64,000 nt of DNA from Burkholderia sp. (GCA_040954445.1 CP144362.1:310001-374000), one strand, 5' to 3'. Counted from the stretch's first letter, positions 28,999 through 39,358 are shown. The notes: generated by a model not told the origin, from the letters alone. Numbers and translations are program-made.

Positions 28999-29052
28999 AT
29001 TGATCCGAAATTTGTGATCTTGAAGTTGCGGATCTCATTGCGGATCCAATAA
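28999..29052 (+). repeat. second-family hairpin fragment
   Basis: ATTGATCCGAAATTTGTGAT, CTTGAAGTTGCGGATC and CGGATCCAATAA; shortened and rearranged relative to the 110-bp form. Confidence 0.55.
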
Positions 29053-29640
29053 CAGCTTAGATTCCGGCGCAAATTCTTGATTTTTCCAAGAAGATGCGCA
29101 GGGATATGTGAGCAAAAGACACGCTACCGTGTCAGGAACTACTGGGCCGGCTTATAATTAGAGCTGGATCAACCGGGGGAACTTGAAAATATGGATAGAT
29201 GAAGCTGTCTTTATCAGAATGCTCAATGCCATCACCCACGCGTGGTCCGCCCGCGTTTGTACGTCGGTCGACCCGCTGATTCGGGCATGACTTGGCGTGA
29301 AGACTTTCGATCGACTGACGCTGCGCTCCCTGCAAGGTTTTTCCAAAAGTTTGCGCGAGCTGGCCTTCCCGAGCTTGCCGGTGCCGAATTACACCATGCT
29401 CTGTCGACGGGTAAAAACGCTTGATATCGAACTGCCGATCCTTCGCGACAGCGAATCGATCTACCTACTGGTCGACAGCACCGGTCTGCAGGTCTATGGC
29501 AAAGCTGAATAGAAGAAGATGCGCCACCACGGCTACTCGAAGCGGTGCGCGTGGCATAAACTTCATCTTGCGCTCAACGCGAATAGAGGGGTCAAGTGTG
29601 TTGCCGCGCTGATGACGCATCAGGATGTGGCTAACGGTGA
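29053..29640 (+). mobile_element. degenerate IS903-group transposase remnant
   Basis: Pieces of a divergent transposase are readable: DRLTLRSLQGFSKSLRELAF (from 29297), LVDSTGLQVYGKAE then a stop, and MRHHGYSKRCAWHKLHLALN (29519). It stops at the mini-element at 29641. Its variants (SESIYLLVDS, MTHQDVA) resemble the divergent copy at 22663-23783. Confidence 0.8.
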
Positions 29641-29778
29641 GGCGTTGTTGCATAAATCGAGCTTGAGGACGCAATGGAACAAACTGCGGACCTTGCTCGT
29701 CGGCAATCTGTTCGTATCGCCTAAAATTATGCCCTTCGATGCCATTGCATCCTCACGCTCGATTTATGCAACAACGCC
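29641..29778. mobile_element. IS-derived mini-element, 138 bp
   Basis: Both IS-type ends are perfect over 18 bp. The right two-thirds is an IS right end (RNLFVSPKIM-type sequence) and the left is a short inverted copy. It sits inside the degenerate transposase after GCTAACGGTGA. No target duplication is seen. Confidence 0.8.
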
Positions 29779-30142
29779 ACTCTCTGGCTTAGGTCTTGGC
29801 TCACTCCACCGACCGAGTTCCAGCCCCATTTAACCAGCGATGTATTGCACTTCACTCTTGAAACTGCCGCGTTTTTCTGATCTACTCGCGCCTACTCGTG
29901 TTGGTCAAGTTTGACAAACAAAGGGTGCCCGAAGATCTCAGGCTATCTCGGTTCTGGGTGGCCCGGCTAGGTTGATCGCCACCACCGGAAAAAGCATAGA
30001 CGGCGCTCGCATCGAACCGCTTCGCGGGGCCCGTGGGTCGGCGCAGGTACGCAGGTAGATTACGCCTGTGAAACACTTGCCGGTCGGCGGGCTCAAGGTA
30101 CGTCGTCTTCTTTTCGGGGGGGTCTGTGTTGCAGAGGATCAG
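29779..30142. other. intergenic region, no gene recognised
   Basis: These 364 bp lie between the mini-element and the LacI-type remnant. I see no convincing reading frame; they may hold the lost 3' part of the regulator gene in unrecognisable form. Confidence 0.35.
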
Positions 30143-30430
30143 TCATATGACCCGCGGGTAGACGGCATCATTCTGCGCCACGGTACAGTTGGCCTCAGTG
30201 AAGAACGGGTTGCGTGCGTCGAAGACGATCAGGCCGATGATGGCCGTGGCGCCACAGCGCACTCGGCTTCGGGTCGCGTTGGGCTGGTAGTCCAGCCGGT
30301 CGCTCACCTCGAGCACGCGCTGGCGTATGCCGGTCATGTACCGGACCGTTGTTGGCCAGCACGCGGGAGACGGTAGTGTGAGCGACACGCCGACCGCTTC
30401 GGTGACATCGTTGATGCGTAGTGCCGTATC
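30143..30430 (-). pseudogene. LacI-family regulator remnant, probably the fructose regulator
   Basis: Read on the minus strand this gives the LacI-type helix-turn-helix start (RINDVTEAVGVSLT), then a frame slip through what should be TVSRVLANNGPV, then RQRVLEVSDRLDYQPNATRS and IIGLIVFDARNPFFTE. This is the DNA-binding domain and the first strand of the sugar-binding domain. Everything after is lost. Its position, divergent to fruB, fits a FruR-type repressor. It cannot make a working protein. Confidence 0.78.
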
Positions 30431-30433
30431 GAC

Positions 30434-30447
30434 TGGTATCGATTTCA
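30434..30447. promoter_or_regulatory. operator-like 14-mer, copy 1
   Basis: TGGTATCGATTTCA, with palindromic core ATCGAT, at the start of the ruined regulator gene. The identical 14-mer occurs at 30602. Confidence 0.5.
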
Positions 30448-30601
30448 GTTTTTTGATCGGGAGATGCACTGATTTGGCGGGATTGCGGCGTCGGTCCTGA
30501 ACCGACGCCGAGGCCTGGAAGAAGGCATGCCTGCGCACTCTAGCGGGGCTGTCCGCAAATTTCACCCGATTTCAATTCTCTGGCCGGCTTGACGGCAAAA
30601 G

Positions 30602-30615
30602 TGGTATCGATTTCA
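30602..30615. promoter_or_regulatory. operator-like 14-mer, copy 2, upstream of fruB
   Basis: TGGTATCGATTTCA lies 34 bp before the fruB start, identical to the site at 30434. A LacI-type repressor would bind such a sequence. Since the adjacent regulator is broken, the operon may now be constitutive. Confidence 0.55.
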
Positions 30616-30649
30616 ATACGCCTATTCCAACGAATCGTCAGGAGACGCG

Positions 30650-33214
30650 ATGTCCTCCTTGCTTACTGCAGGGCAGGTCCGGCTCGCCGCCCGGGCTGCC
30701 TCCCGCCACGATGCTATCGACCAGGCTGGCGCGCTGCTGGTCGAGGCCGGCGTGATTGAGCCGGCCTACGTGGCCAGCCTGCACGGTCGCGAACAGGTGT
30801 CGGACACCTATCTCGGCCATGGCGTAGCGATCCCGCATGGCCTGCAAGAGGACCGTCACCTGGTCCGCCGCACTGGCGTGGCTGTGCTGCAACTACCTGA
30901 GGGCGTCGAGTGGTGCGACGGCGAGCGTGTCCGCCTGGTGGTCGCGATCGCTGCGCAGTCTGGCCAGCACATCGTGCTGCTACAGCGGCTGACACGTCTG
31001 ATCGGCGATTCGGCGTGCCTGGAGCAACTGCTAGCGGCGCGCGATCCGCTGGCGATTGTGAACGTGCTCGACGGCGAAGCCGCCGTGGTGCCCGCAGCCG
31101 GCTCGACCGCGGTCGATCGCGCCACGCCGGCTGATTACGATGCCGCTCGCGTCGAGCTGGTGCTCGACTATCCGCATGGCCTGCATGCGCGCCCCGCCAG
31201 CGCCTGGGTGGCCAGCGCGAAACGCTTCCAAGCGGCGCTGCGCGTGCGTCATGGCGATAGCGCGGCCGATCCAAAGAACCTTGTCAGCCTGCTGCAGCTG
31301 GGCACCACCGCGAATGCTGAGCTGGTGCTGTCGGCGCAGGGCGTCGACGCGGTCGAGGCACTGGACGCACTGAAGCGAACTATTGAGGCCCTGTCGGTCG
31401 AGGAGCACGCACGCGCCGACGCGGCGAAGCTGCGCCGCCAGCAGGCACAGCCGGCGCTGTGGACGCCCCATGATCCGGTCACGGTGTTCGAGGGCGTCTC
31501 TGCCGGACCCGGTTTCGTGGCCGGGTCGGTGCGCCTGATGCGAGCGCAGGCGCTACAGGTCGAGGACTGCGTCGACGATCCGCTCGACGCCGCTACGCGG
31601 CTCGAGACGGCGCTGACGAGCACCGCCCGCGAGCTCGAGGCCCTGGCGCTTGAGACCGGCGCTCGGCTCGGCGAAGCCGAAGGCGCGATCTTCGCGGCGC
31701 AACGCGAATTGTTGGACGACGCCGTGTTGCTCGACGAAACGGCGCGGCAGGTGGTCGACGGGCATGGGCTAGCTTGGTCCTGGCATCGCGCCACCGAGCA
31801 GCAGGCGGCGAAGCTGGCGGCACTGCCCGATCCGTTGCTGGCGGCGCGCTCCGCCGACCTGCGCGATGTTGCGCGACGCGTGCTCGGCCATATCGGCGAT
31901 GCGGACATCGATGGCCAGGCCGATGCATCGGGCGCTGCTGCCGCGCAGGGCGCGCCCTCGATCCTGATCGCCGAAGACCTCACGCCTTCCGAAACGGCCC
32001 AGCTCGACCTGACCGTCACGCTCGGCTTCTGCACCGTAGCGGGCGGACCGACCTCGCATACAGCGATCCTGGCCCGCACGCTCGGCGTTCCAGCGGTCGT
32101 GGCCTGCGGGGCCACGCTACTGGATCTGCACGATGGCGACTACGTGGTGCTCGACGGCAATGCGGGACGGCTCTATGCCGGCGTCTCGGAGGCCGATCGC
32201 GAGCGCGCGATCGAGGCACAGCGCCGATTCGTCGAGGCGCAGCACTGCGCGGCCGCTAATCGTGCGCTGCCGGCCGCCACGCGCGACGGCCATGTGCTGG
32301 AGATCGGCGCGAACATCACGCGACCGACACAGGTGAAGACGGCGATCGAGAACGGTGCCGACGGTATCGGCCTGATGCGCACCGAGTTCCTGTTCCTGGA
32401 GCGTCATGACGCGCCAGGCGAGGACGAGCAATATGCCTGCTATCGGAAGATGGTGGAAGCCAGCAGTGGGCGGCACCTGATCATCCGCACGCTCGACATT
32501 GGCGGCGACAAGCAGGTGCCCTACCTGAACCTGCCGCACGAATCGAATCCTTTCCTCGGCGTGCGCGGACTGCGGCTATGCCTGCGACGACTTGACCTAT
32601 TTGTTCCGCAGCTGCGCGCGCTCTATCAAGCCGCCAGGCACGGCCCGCTGTGGATCATGTTCCCGATGGTGTCCACGCTAGACGAGGCGCGCCAGGCGAT
32701 CGTGCTTGCTGAGACGGTGTGCGCCGAGCTCGACGCACCCAAGGTGCCGCTCGGCATCATGGTGGAGACACCCTCGGCCGCGGCGCTGGCCGACCATTTT
32801 GCCGGGATCGTCGACTTCTTCTCGATTGGCACCAACGATCTCACGCAATACGTGCTGGCCATCGATCGCGAGCATCCAGAACTGGCTCGGATGGCCGAGA
32901 GCCTGCATCCGGCCGTGTTGCGCATGATTGCACAGACGGTGGACGGCGCCCACCAACATGGCAAGTGGGTGGGCGTGTGCGGCGGACTGGCCGGCGAGCC
33001 GCTCGGCGCTGCGATTCTGGCGGGGCTCGGGGTCGACGAGCTTTCGATGAGCATGCGCGACATCCCGACCGTGAAGACGCGGCTGCGCGCCTCGCGGCTC
33101 GATGCGCTGCGCGCGCTGGCGCGCAGCGCGCTCGATGCCCCCGATGTCGACGCCGTGCGCGCGCTCGACGCTGACGGCAAGGCTGGCCAGGACAAGGACG
33201 AGGCGGTCGCATGA
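30650..33214 (+). CDS. fruB: fructose PTS multiphosphoryl transfer protein (EIIA-HPr-EI fusion)
   Basis: This 854-aa cytosolic fusion carries the whole soluble phosphorelay for fructose uptake. EIIA(Fru) is at residues 1-145, active His63 in GVAIPHGLQED. HPr is at about 165-255, His179 in GLHARPAS. Enzyme I starts at about 275, with phospho-His470 in GGPTSHTAILART, the PEP-binding segment FFSIGTNDLTQYVLAIDRE, and the catalytic Cys in VGVCGGLAGEP. It passes phosphate from PEP to the EIIB domain of FruA. All active sites are intact. It overlaps fruK by 4 bp. Confidence 0.95.
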   Translation: MSSLLTAGQVRLAARAASRHDAIDQAGALLVEAGVIEPAYVASLHGREQVSDTYLGHGVAIPHGLQEDRHLVRRTGVAVLQLPEGVEWCDGERVRLVVAIAAQSGQHIVLLQRLTRLIGDSACLEQLLAARDPLAIVNVLDGEAAVVPAAGSTAVDRATPADYDAARVELVLDYPHGLHARPASAWVASAKRFQAALRVRHGDSAADPKNLVSLLQLGTTANAELVLSAQGVDAVEALDALKRTIEALSVEEHARADAAKLRRQQAQPALWTPHDPVTVFEGVSAGPGFVAGSVRLMRAQALQVEDCVDDPLDAATRLETALTSTARELEALALETGARLGEAEGAIFAAQRELLDDAVLLDETARQVVDGHGLAWSWHRATEQQAAKLAALPDPLLAARSADLRDVARRVLGHIGDADIDGQADASGAAAAQGAPSILIAEDLTPSETAQLDLTVTLGFCTVAGGPTSHTAILARTLGVPAVVACGATLLDLHDGDYVVLDGNAGRLYAGVSEADRERAIEAQRRFVEAQHCAAANRALPAATRDGHVLEIGANITRPTQVKTAIENGADGIGLMRTEFLFLERHDAPGEDEQYACYRKMVEASSGRHLIIRTLDIGGDKQVPYLNLPHESNPFLGVRGLRLCLRRLDLFVPQLRALYQAARHGPLWIMFPMVSTLDEARQAIVLAETVCAELDAPKVPLGIMVETPSAAALADHFAGIVDFFSIGTNDLTQYVLAIDREHPELARMAESLHPAVLRMIAQTVDGAHQHGKWVGVCGGLAGEPLGAAILAGLGVDELSMSMRDIPTVKTRLRASRLDALRALARSALDAPDVDAVRALDADGKAGQDKDEAVA

Positions 33215-34284
33215 AAGTCATGATCCGACCGACCAAAGATGCCGACGCCGCACGCGTGGTGGTAACCGTCACGCCGAACCCAGCGTTCGACCAGACCGTA
33301 CGCGTCGCCGGGCTCGCGCTCGGCACCGTGAACCAGGCTGAATCGATCGAGATCAACGCAGGCGGCAAAGGCGTCAACGTTGCCGGCTGCCTGGCCGATT
33401 ACGGCATCAAGACGGTCGTCACGGGCTTGCTTGGCAGCGAGGGCAGTGAAGCCTTCGAGACGATGTTTTCCGAAAAGTGCATTGACGATCGTTTTGTGCG
33501 TATCGCCGGGCGCACACGCACCAACGTTAAGCTGGTCGATTCGACGCGCGGCCAGACCACTGAGCTCAATCTCGCGACCCCGCGCGCCACGGCGCAGGAC
33601 TTGGCGGTGCTGGAGGCGCGACTTGCCTCGCTGGCCGCGCCGGGGCGCTGGTTCGTGCCAGCCGGCAGCCTACCGGCTGGCGTCGACGCGGACTTCTATC
33701 GCCGCGCCACGCGCGCGCTGCACAAAGCAGGCGCGCGCGTGGCGCTCGATACCAGCGGCGCGCCGCTGGCCGACGTGCTAGGCTCGAACGATCCGCGCGA
33801 GCTGCCCGACCTGGTCAAGCCCAATCGCGAGGAACTGGCGGCGGTGCTGGGCCGGTCGCTCGATAGCCGTGAGGCGCTGCTCGATGCGGCGCGCGAGCTG
33901 GTAGCGCGTGGCGTGCGCCTAGTCGCCGTGTCGCTCGGCGAGCAGGGTGCGCTTGGCGTCTGCGCGACGGGCTCGACAGAACTCGATGGTTTTCATGCGG
34001 CACCCTTGCGGGTGGCGGTGGCCAGTACGGTGGGGGCAGGCGACGCCTTTGTCGCCGGGTTGGTAGCGAGCCTGGTCGAAGGCCGCGAGTGGGCCGAGGC
34101 CGGGCGCCGCGCGACGGCCTTCGCGGCGGCCAAGCTAGCACGCGTCGGCCCGCATCTGCCGGATCACGCCACGCTCGACGCGTATGCGGCGCGCGTCGAA
34201 CTCGACACTTTCACGATCGCGACCGACGGTGCCGTGCGACCTCGCGCGGGCGGCGCGGCAGCGGAGACAACATGGAAACACTGA
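33211..34284 (+). CDS. fruK: 1-phosphofructokinase
   Basis: This 357-aa PfkB-family kinase converts fructose-1-phosphate, delivered by the PTS, to fructose-1,6-bisphosphate. PfkB signatures are visible: GGKGVNVAGCLADYG (about residues 51-65) and the catalytic STVGAGDAFVAGLV (about 270-283). The start at 33211 overlaps the fruB stop (ATGA). The family start often begins nearer VVTVTPNPAFD, so the first 14 residues are uncertain. The end overlaps fruA by 13 bp. Confidence 0.92.
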   Translation: MKVMIRPTKDADAARVVVTVTPNPAFDQTVRVAGLALGTVNQAESIEINAGGKGVNVAGCLADYGIKTVVTGLLGSEGSEAFETMFSEKCIDDRFVRIAGRTRTNVKLVDSTRGQTTELNLATPRATAQDLAVLEARLASLAAPGRWFVPAGSLPAGVDADFYRRATRALHKAGARVALDTSGAPLADVLGSNDPRELPDLVKPNREELAAVLGRSLDSREALLDAARELVARGVRLVAVSLGEQGALGVCATGSTELDGFHAAPLRVAVASTVGAGDAFVAGLVASLVEGREWAEAGRRATAFAAAKLARVGPHLPDHATLDAYAARVELDTFTIATDGAVRPRAGGAAAETTWKH

Positions 34285-36077
34285 TTGGACTGGTGGCGGC
34301 GCCTGAGCGTAGGGCCGCGCCGGCAATGGCGGCGCAGGCCCTGCTGCGCGCGGCGCGGCGCCTGGGCGGCACGCTCGAGATCGAGACGCGCAGCGTGCTG
34401 GGCATCGGCGCGCCGCTGACGGCGGAGCAGATCGGCGCGGCGCGCGCGGTGCTGATTGCCGCCGACGACACGACCTGTATCGACGAAACGCGGTTCGCCG
34501 GCAAGACGATCCATCGCGTCTCGATCGAGCGCACGATCCGTGAGGCTGACGAACTGGTAGCGCGAATTGCGCGCGTGGTGGATGATGCGGGTGGCGCGGG
34601 GCCGTCGGCTTTGCTGCTTGCGCAAGCAGCCTGCGCTTCGGCGCAGCCCGCCACGAATACGGTCGCGCTAGCGCGCACGCTGAAGATTGTCGCGATCACT
34701 TCCTGCCCGACCGGAATCGCCCATACCTTCATGGCGGCCGAGGGGCTCGAACAAGGCGCGCGCCAGCTTGGCCACGCCATCCATGTTGAAACGCAGGGCT
34801 CGGTAGGCGCGCAGAATCGGCTGAGCGAGGCGCAGATTGCCGAGGCCGACCTGGTCGTAATCGCCGCTGATACGCAGGTTGACAAATCGCGCTTCGCGGG
34901 AAAGCGTCTCTACGAGACTGGCACGAAGGCCGCGATCGGCGGCGGCATCGCGTTGCTCGAACGCGCCATAGCCGAGGCGAGCGGAGACACCGCCACATCA
35001 GCCGCCGGCACCTCGCTGGCCGACCTGGTCGCCGCGGCTAAGCAGACCCGCGACGCAAAGGTGACCGGCGCCTATCGCCACCTGATGACTGGCGTGTCCT
35101 TCATGCTGCCTTTCGTGGTGGCGGGTGGTTTGCTGATAGCGCTGTCCTTCGCTCTGGGTGGCATCTATATTGTCGACGGAAAACATCCGGGCACGCTGGC
35201 CTGGTCGCTATTCCAAATCGGCGCAAAATCCGCCTTCCCACTGATGGTTCCGGTGCTGTCTGGCTATATCGCTTACTCGATCGCGGATCGGCCCGGAATC
35301 GCGCCCGGCATGGTCGGCGGGATGCTGGCCGAGCACCTCTCCGCCGGCTTCCTCGGCGGCATCGTCTCGGGCTTCCTGGCCGGTCACACGGCACTGCTGA
35401 TCAATCGTCACCTGCAGTTGCACCGCAACCTGGAGGGGTTGAAGCCGGTCCTGATCATCCCGCTGCTGTCGGCGCTGATCGTCGGCCTCTTGATGATCTA
35501 CGTGGTGGGCACACCGGTAGCGACGGCGCTGCATGTGCTGGAAGGCTGGCTGCGCTCGATGCAGTCGAGCAGCGCGCTGGTGCTTGGCGCTATCATCGGC
35601 GGGATGATGGCGGTCGACATGGGCGGCCCCGTCAACAAGGCCGCCTATGCCGTCAGCGCAGGGCTGATCGCGAGCCGGGTCTACACGCCGATGGCGGCCA
35701 CCATGGCGGCTGGCATGACGCCGCCGCTCGGCATTGCGTTGGCTACCTGGCTATTTCGTGCGCGCTTCGGTACCGAGGAGCGCGAGGTTGGCAACGCAGC
35801 CGCCGTACTCGGCGTCTCTTTTGTCACTGAGGGTGCGATTCCGTTTGCGGCGCGCGACCCGATGCGGGTGATTCCGCCGTGCATCGTCGGCTCCGCGATC
35901 ACTGGCGCAATCTCTATGGTGACCGGCGTCGAGCTGAAGGTTCCGCACGGCGGCATCTTCGTGCTGCTGATCCCGAACGCGGTCACGCACCTGGGTACTT
36001 ACGCGTTGGCGATCGTGGCCGGCGCCGTGGCGACAGCGCTGCTGATCGGCTTACTGAAGCGCCCCGCGCCGGAATAA
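34272..36077 (+). CDS. fruA: fructose-specific PTS enzyme IIBC
   Basis: This 601-aa membrane permease takes up fructose with phosphorylation to fructose-1-phosphate. It has a degenerate EIIB' domain (residues 1-115), a functional EIIB with the phospho-cysteine in VAITSCPTGIAHTF (about residues 137-150), and an EIIC membrane domain from about residue 265 (RHLMTGVSFMLPFVVAGGLL) with some eight to ten helices and the GGPVNKAAYA motif. The start at 34272 (METLIGLVAA) is inside the end of fruK. With fruB and fruK this makes a complete fructose uptake system. Confidence 0.93.
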   Translation: METLIGLVAAPERRAAPAMAAQALLRAARRLGGTLEIETRSVLGIGAPLTAEQIGAARAVLIAADDTTCIDETRFAGKTIHRVSIERTIREADELVARIARVVDDAGGAGPSALLLAQAACASAQPATNTVALARTLKIVAITSCPTGIAHTFMAAEGLEQGARQLGHAIHVETQGSVGAQNRLSEAQIAEADLVVIAADTQVDKSRFAGKRLYETGTKAAIGGGIALLERAIAEASGDTATSAAGTSLADLVAAAKQTRDAKVTGAYRHLMTGVSFMLPFVVAGGLLIALSFALGGIYIVDGKHPGTLAWSLFQIGAKSAFPLMVPVLSGYIAYSIADRPGIAPGMVGGMLAEHLSAGFLGGIVSGFLAGHTALLINRHLQLHRNLEGLKPVLIIPLLSALIVGLLMIYVVGTPVATALHVLEGWLRSMQSSSALVLGAIIGGMMAVDMGGPVNKAAYAVSAGLIASRVYTPMAATMAAGMTPPLGIALATWLFRARFGTEEREVGNAAAVLGVSFVTEGAIPFAARDPMRVIPPCIVGSAITGAISMVTGVELKVPHGGIFVLLIPNAVTHLGTYALAIVAGAVATALLIGLLKRPAPE

Positions 36078-36466
36078 GGCCGCTTGAGCGATCCACGGCG
36101 CAGGGGCCCCCCATAGCGGGGCGCGCGCCGCCTGTTGTGTTCGGCGTGTGCGGGGGCCGCGTGGTCAGCCCCAGTATAATGGGTGACGGACCGACCGTCG
36201 CTACACATTGAGGCGCGCCAATCACGACGACAAGACCGCACCGGAGACACGCCGCCATGTGGCTTTCAACTGAAATGGACTCTTATCCAGACCCCTTTAA
36301 CGCCCCACAGCGCCTATTCGACGCCGGAGCGATCCGTGGCGCGCGTCTCGAAAACTCTACCTATCGCCCACACGCGCAGCGTCTGGAAGCTGGTCGGGCT
36401 GTGCTGTGAAGCCTCGATTTCTCTTCTTCAAGCTCTCTACGACCTGCTCTACAGTGGCTAAGGTCG
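36078..36466. other. intergenic region containing a small open frame
   Basis: After fruA the sequence holds GC-rich inverted stretches, a TATAAT box near 36175, and a 50-codon frame described separately. The remainder up to the IS shows nothing recognisable. Confidence 0.4.
36257..36409 (+). CDS. hypothetical 50-aa ORF or gene remnant
   Basis: The frame reads MWLSTEMDSYPDPFNAPQRL and ends in AQRLEAGRAVL. Composition and codon use look protein-like, and a TATAAT box lies about 80 bp upstream. I recognise no family. It may be the surviving 5' part of a gene cut by the IS at 36467. Confidence 0.3.
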   Translation: MWLSTEMDSYPDPFNAPQRLFDAGAIRGARLENSTYRPHAQRLEAGRAVL

Positions 36467-37585
36467 GGCGTTGTTGCATCAATCGAGCGTGAGGAGACGA
36501 TGGTATCAACATAATTTTAGGCGATACGAACGGATTGCGGACGAGCGAGGTCCGCCATACGGTTGATGAGGACGACTCGAACGGAGACCTCGGTCGCCTG
36601 CGGCGTCGATGTGACGCGCACAGAGACAGTGGCCGGTGAGGGTCTTGAACCGATACATCGCATTCTCGGCAAGCGATCGCCGGTGGTAGCCACTGTGTTG
36701 CTTCCATTCTCGACGACCGTCACGGGCAATTGCATCAACCGCGCCATTACGCCACGCCGCACCGGGCATATCCGCTGGCCAATGAGCGGCACCCTCGCGT
36801 GGCGGAATCGAAGGAATAGCACTGCGTGCAGCAATGGCCGCATGGCATGGCTTGGTGTCGTAGGCACCGTCACCGCCGATGACATCGATTTGTTCTTCGC
36901 GTGGAATCTGGTCGAGCAACTTGGCCAGAGCGTCACCGTCAGCCACATTCTGATTCGTCATTAGCGCGGCATGCACTTGACCTGTATTCGCGTTGAGCGC
37001 GAGATGGACTTTACGCCACGTGCGCCGCTTCGAGTAGCCGTGCTGGCGCACCTTCCATTCACCTTCTCCATAGACCTTCAGACCGGTGCTGTCGACAACC
37101 AGATGGATCGGTTCGTTGTCACGAAGGATCGCAGTTCGACATCAAGCGTTTTTGCCCGGCGACAGAGCGTGGTGTAACTCGGCACCGGCAAGCTCGGGAA
37201 GGCCAAATCGCGCAGACTTTGGGTGAAACCTTGCAGGGCGCGCAAGGTCAGTCGATAGACGGTCTTCACGCCAAGTAATGCCTGAATCAGCGTATCGCCG
37301 TATACACACGGGCGACCACGTGTGGGTATGGCATCGGGCATTCTGGCAAGGACGGCTTCATCTATCCATATTGTTACGTTCCCCCGGCTGATCAGGCCTT
37401 CATTATAGGCCGCCCAATTCCTGACACGGTAGCGTGCCTTCGGCTCACCTTTCTTGTGTATGTCCTTGCGCATTTTCTTGGAAAAAATTAGGCAGTTACT
37501 CTGGAATCTGACTTGATAGGAGGCTGGCCCCGCGACCGTTGCGCGTAAACGTCAATGGATCTCGCTCGATTTATGCAACAACGCC
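36467..37585 (-). mobile_element. IS903-group element, full length, transposase with one frameshift
   Basis: This is 1119 bp with near-perfect ends. The transposase starts at 37473 ([17 protein letters not shown]). A missing G near 37131 throws VELPILRDN out of frame and ends translation at 37078. The remaining catalytic part is intact from 37051. The copy is otherwise close to the functional ones. No 9-bp duplication is seen. Confidence 0.92.
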
Positions 37586-37695
37586 TTCTAATGCCCACCC
37601 TCAAGCGTCTTCATCGCGCCTTGCGCCGGGGTGCGCGCGGGCGTTGCGCTGCTCGATCCCGCGCAGGGGCCCGCTCTGGCGGGCCTTGGGAACGT

Positions 37696-38304
37696 TCAGG
37701 ACTTCAATGCGGCTAGCGAAAGGTATTGCGCGTGCAGGGCCTCGATACGCGCATCGAGCACAGCATCGGGCGCAGTCTCGTTGACGATCACGTCGTCGGC
37801 CTCCGCCAGGCGGGCTTCGCGCGTGGCCTGGCGCGCCACGATCGCCTCGGCCTGTGCGCGCGTGAAGCTATTGCGCAGCATGACGCGCGCGATTTGCGTC
37901 TCGACTTCGCAATCAATCACCAACACGCGATCGACGCGGCTGCGCCAAGTGCCCAATTCGACCAGCAGCGGCACCACGAAGATCACATAGGGGCCACTCG
38001 CTTGTGCCGCCTGCTGCGCGGTCTCGGCGTGGATCAGCGGATGCGTGATGGCCTCCAGCCGCTTGCGCGCGGCTTCGTCGCTGAACACCAGTGCACGCAT
38101 CTTGGCCCGGTCGAGCGAACCGTCAGCGGCCACGAAGGCCGGGCCAAACGCGGCGGCGATCGGCAGCATCGCGGCACCGTCGGGCGCGGTGACTTGATGT
38201 GCGATCGCGTCGGTGTCGACCAGGGTCACGGTGCGCGCACCGAAGCGGTTCGCGATCGTGGTCTTGCCGCTGCCGATACCGCCCGTCAAGCCCACCGAGA
38301 GCAT
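37696..38304 (-). CDS. coaE: dephospho-CoA kinase
   Basis: This 202-aa enzyme does the last step of coenzyme A synthesis, phosphorylating the 3'-OH of dephospho-CoA. The P-loop [12 protein letters not shown] is at residues 5-16; the [12 protein letters not shown] motif and [11 protein letters not shown] segment are typical. I start at 38304 (MLSVGLTG); the frame extends upstream only because it overlaps pilD. It lies 5 bp after pilD, as usual. The zapD-type gene that normally follows is missing at the IS junction. Confidence 0.93.
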   Translation of the reverse strand: MLSVGLTGGIGSGKTTIANRFGARTVTLVDTDAIAHQVTAPDGAAMLPIAAAFGPAFVAADGSLDRAKMRALVFSDEAARKRLEAITHPLIHAETAQQAAQASGPYVIFVVPLLVELGTWRSRVDRVLVIDCEVETQIARVMLRNSFTRAQAEAIVARQATREARLAEADDVIVNETAPDAVLDARIEALHAQYLSLAALKS

Positions 38305-38309
38305 GGTGG

Positions 38310-39203
38310 TCAGACTCCGATCATCGTCAGGTAGAACGGCGGACCGTGCAGCAAGGTGAGAATGCCGCCCAGCGCAAGGAATGGTCCGAACGGCAGCGGT
38401 TCCTCGTAGCGCATGCGACCGCAGCACATCGCCACCAGGCCGACCGCCACGCTGCTAAGGGCGGCGATCAGCAGCACCTGGGGCAGGGCGATCCAGCCGA
38501 GCCAAGCACCGAGCGCGGCGAGCAGCTTGAGGTCGCCATAACCGATACCATCGATTCTACGCAGCAGCTTGAAAAGCCAGAACACGCACCAGAGGAATAG
38601 GTAGCCGGCGATCACGCCGATCACCGCTTCGCGTAAGTCGACGAACTTGTCCCATAAATTGATGAGTAGCCCGCCCCACAGCAGGGGGAGGGTTATCGAA
38701 TCGGGCAGGTAGCCAGTATTGATGTCGATCAGGCTTATCGCCAGAAGCATCGCGCAGAGACCGAAGACCGCCAGCGCCGCTGGGCCGGGGCCGAACACGG
38801 CCAGCGAGGCTACCGCCAGCAGGCCGGAAGATAGCTCGACCAGTGGATAGCGCGGGCTGGTGGGTGCGCGGCATTGGGCGCATCGCCCGCGCAATACTAG
38901 ATAGCTCAGCACCGGCACGCTTTCCAAGGCGCGCAGCACATGGCCGCAATGAGGGCATGCGCTGCGCGGCGCCCACAGGCCGTAACGCGTCGGCAGCTGG
39001 TCGTCTGGCATCGGGTCGCCGCCGGTGGCCTTAGCGAGTTTGGCCTGCCAAGCCCGCTGCATCATAATCGGTACACGATACGTAACCACGTTTAGGAAGC
39101 TGCCGCTCACCAGCCCGATCATGGTCGCTAACACGTAGCGGACGGCAGCCGGCAACTCGGCGAACGCGAGCGAAGGATCGGCAAGGGCGAAGGATGAAGT
39201 CAT
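38310..39203 (-). CDS. pilD: prepilin peptidase / N-methyltransferase PilD
   Basis: This 297-aa inner-membrane enzyme cleaves and N-methylates type IV prepilins and type II secretion pseudopilins. It has the zinc-binding CPHC...CAQC loop, the catalytic aspartates in [11 protein letters not shown] and GYGDLKLLA, and about seven membrane helices. The N-terminal [13 protein letters not shown] is standard. pilC and pilB, normally upstream, are absent; IS sequence begins 155 bp upstream. Confidence 0.94.
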   Translation of the reverse strand: MTSSFALADPSLAFAELPAAVRYVLATMIGLVSGSFLNVVTYRVPIMMQRAWQAKLAKATGGDPMPDDQLPTRYGLWAPRSACPHCGHVLRALESVPVLSYLVLRGRCAQCRAPTSPRYPLVELSSGLLAVASLAVFGPGPAALAVFGLCAMLLAISLIDINTGYLPDSITLPLLWGGLLINLWDKFVDLREAVIGVIAGYLFLWCVFWLFKLLRRIDGIGYGDLKLLAALGAWLGWIALPQVLLIAALSSVAVGLVAMCCGRMRYEEPLPFGPFLALGGILTLLHGPPFYLTMIGV

Positions 39204-39358
39204 CAGGAAGGTTTGGGGGAAAGTGAGTCCGGCGAGAGTCGTAACCCGGAGAGATGCTACAGCACGTTTCCGAGCGGGACGATCGCTGGATCAATAAAAC
39301 TCCACTAATACGTCCCCCCAGCAAGACGAGCACGATCACTACCAATGCCTCCTCACAG
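39204..39358. other. short junction region, possible pilC 3' remnant
   Basis: On the minus strand a short hydrophobic frame (EEALVVIVLVLLGGRISGVL) loosely resembles the last membrane segment of PilC. This would fit the usual pilC-pilD order, but the match is weak. Confidence 0.3.
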
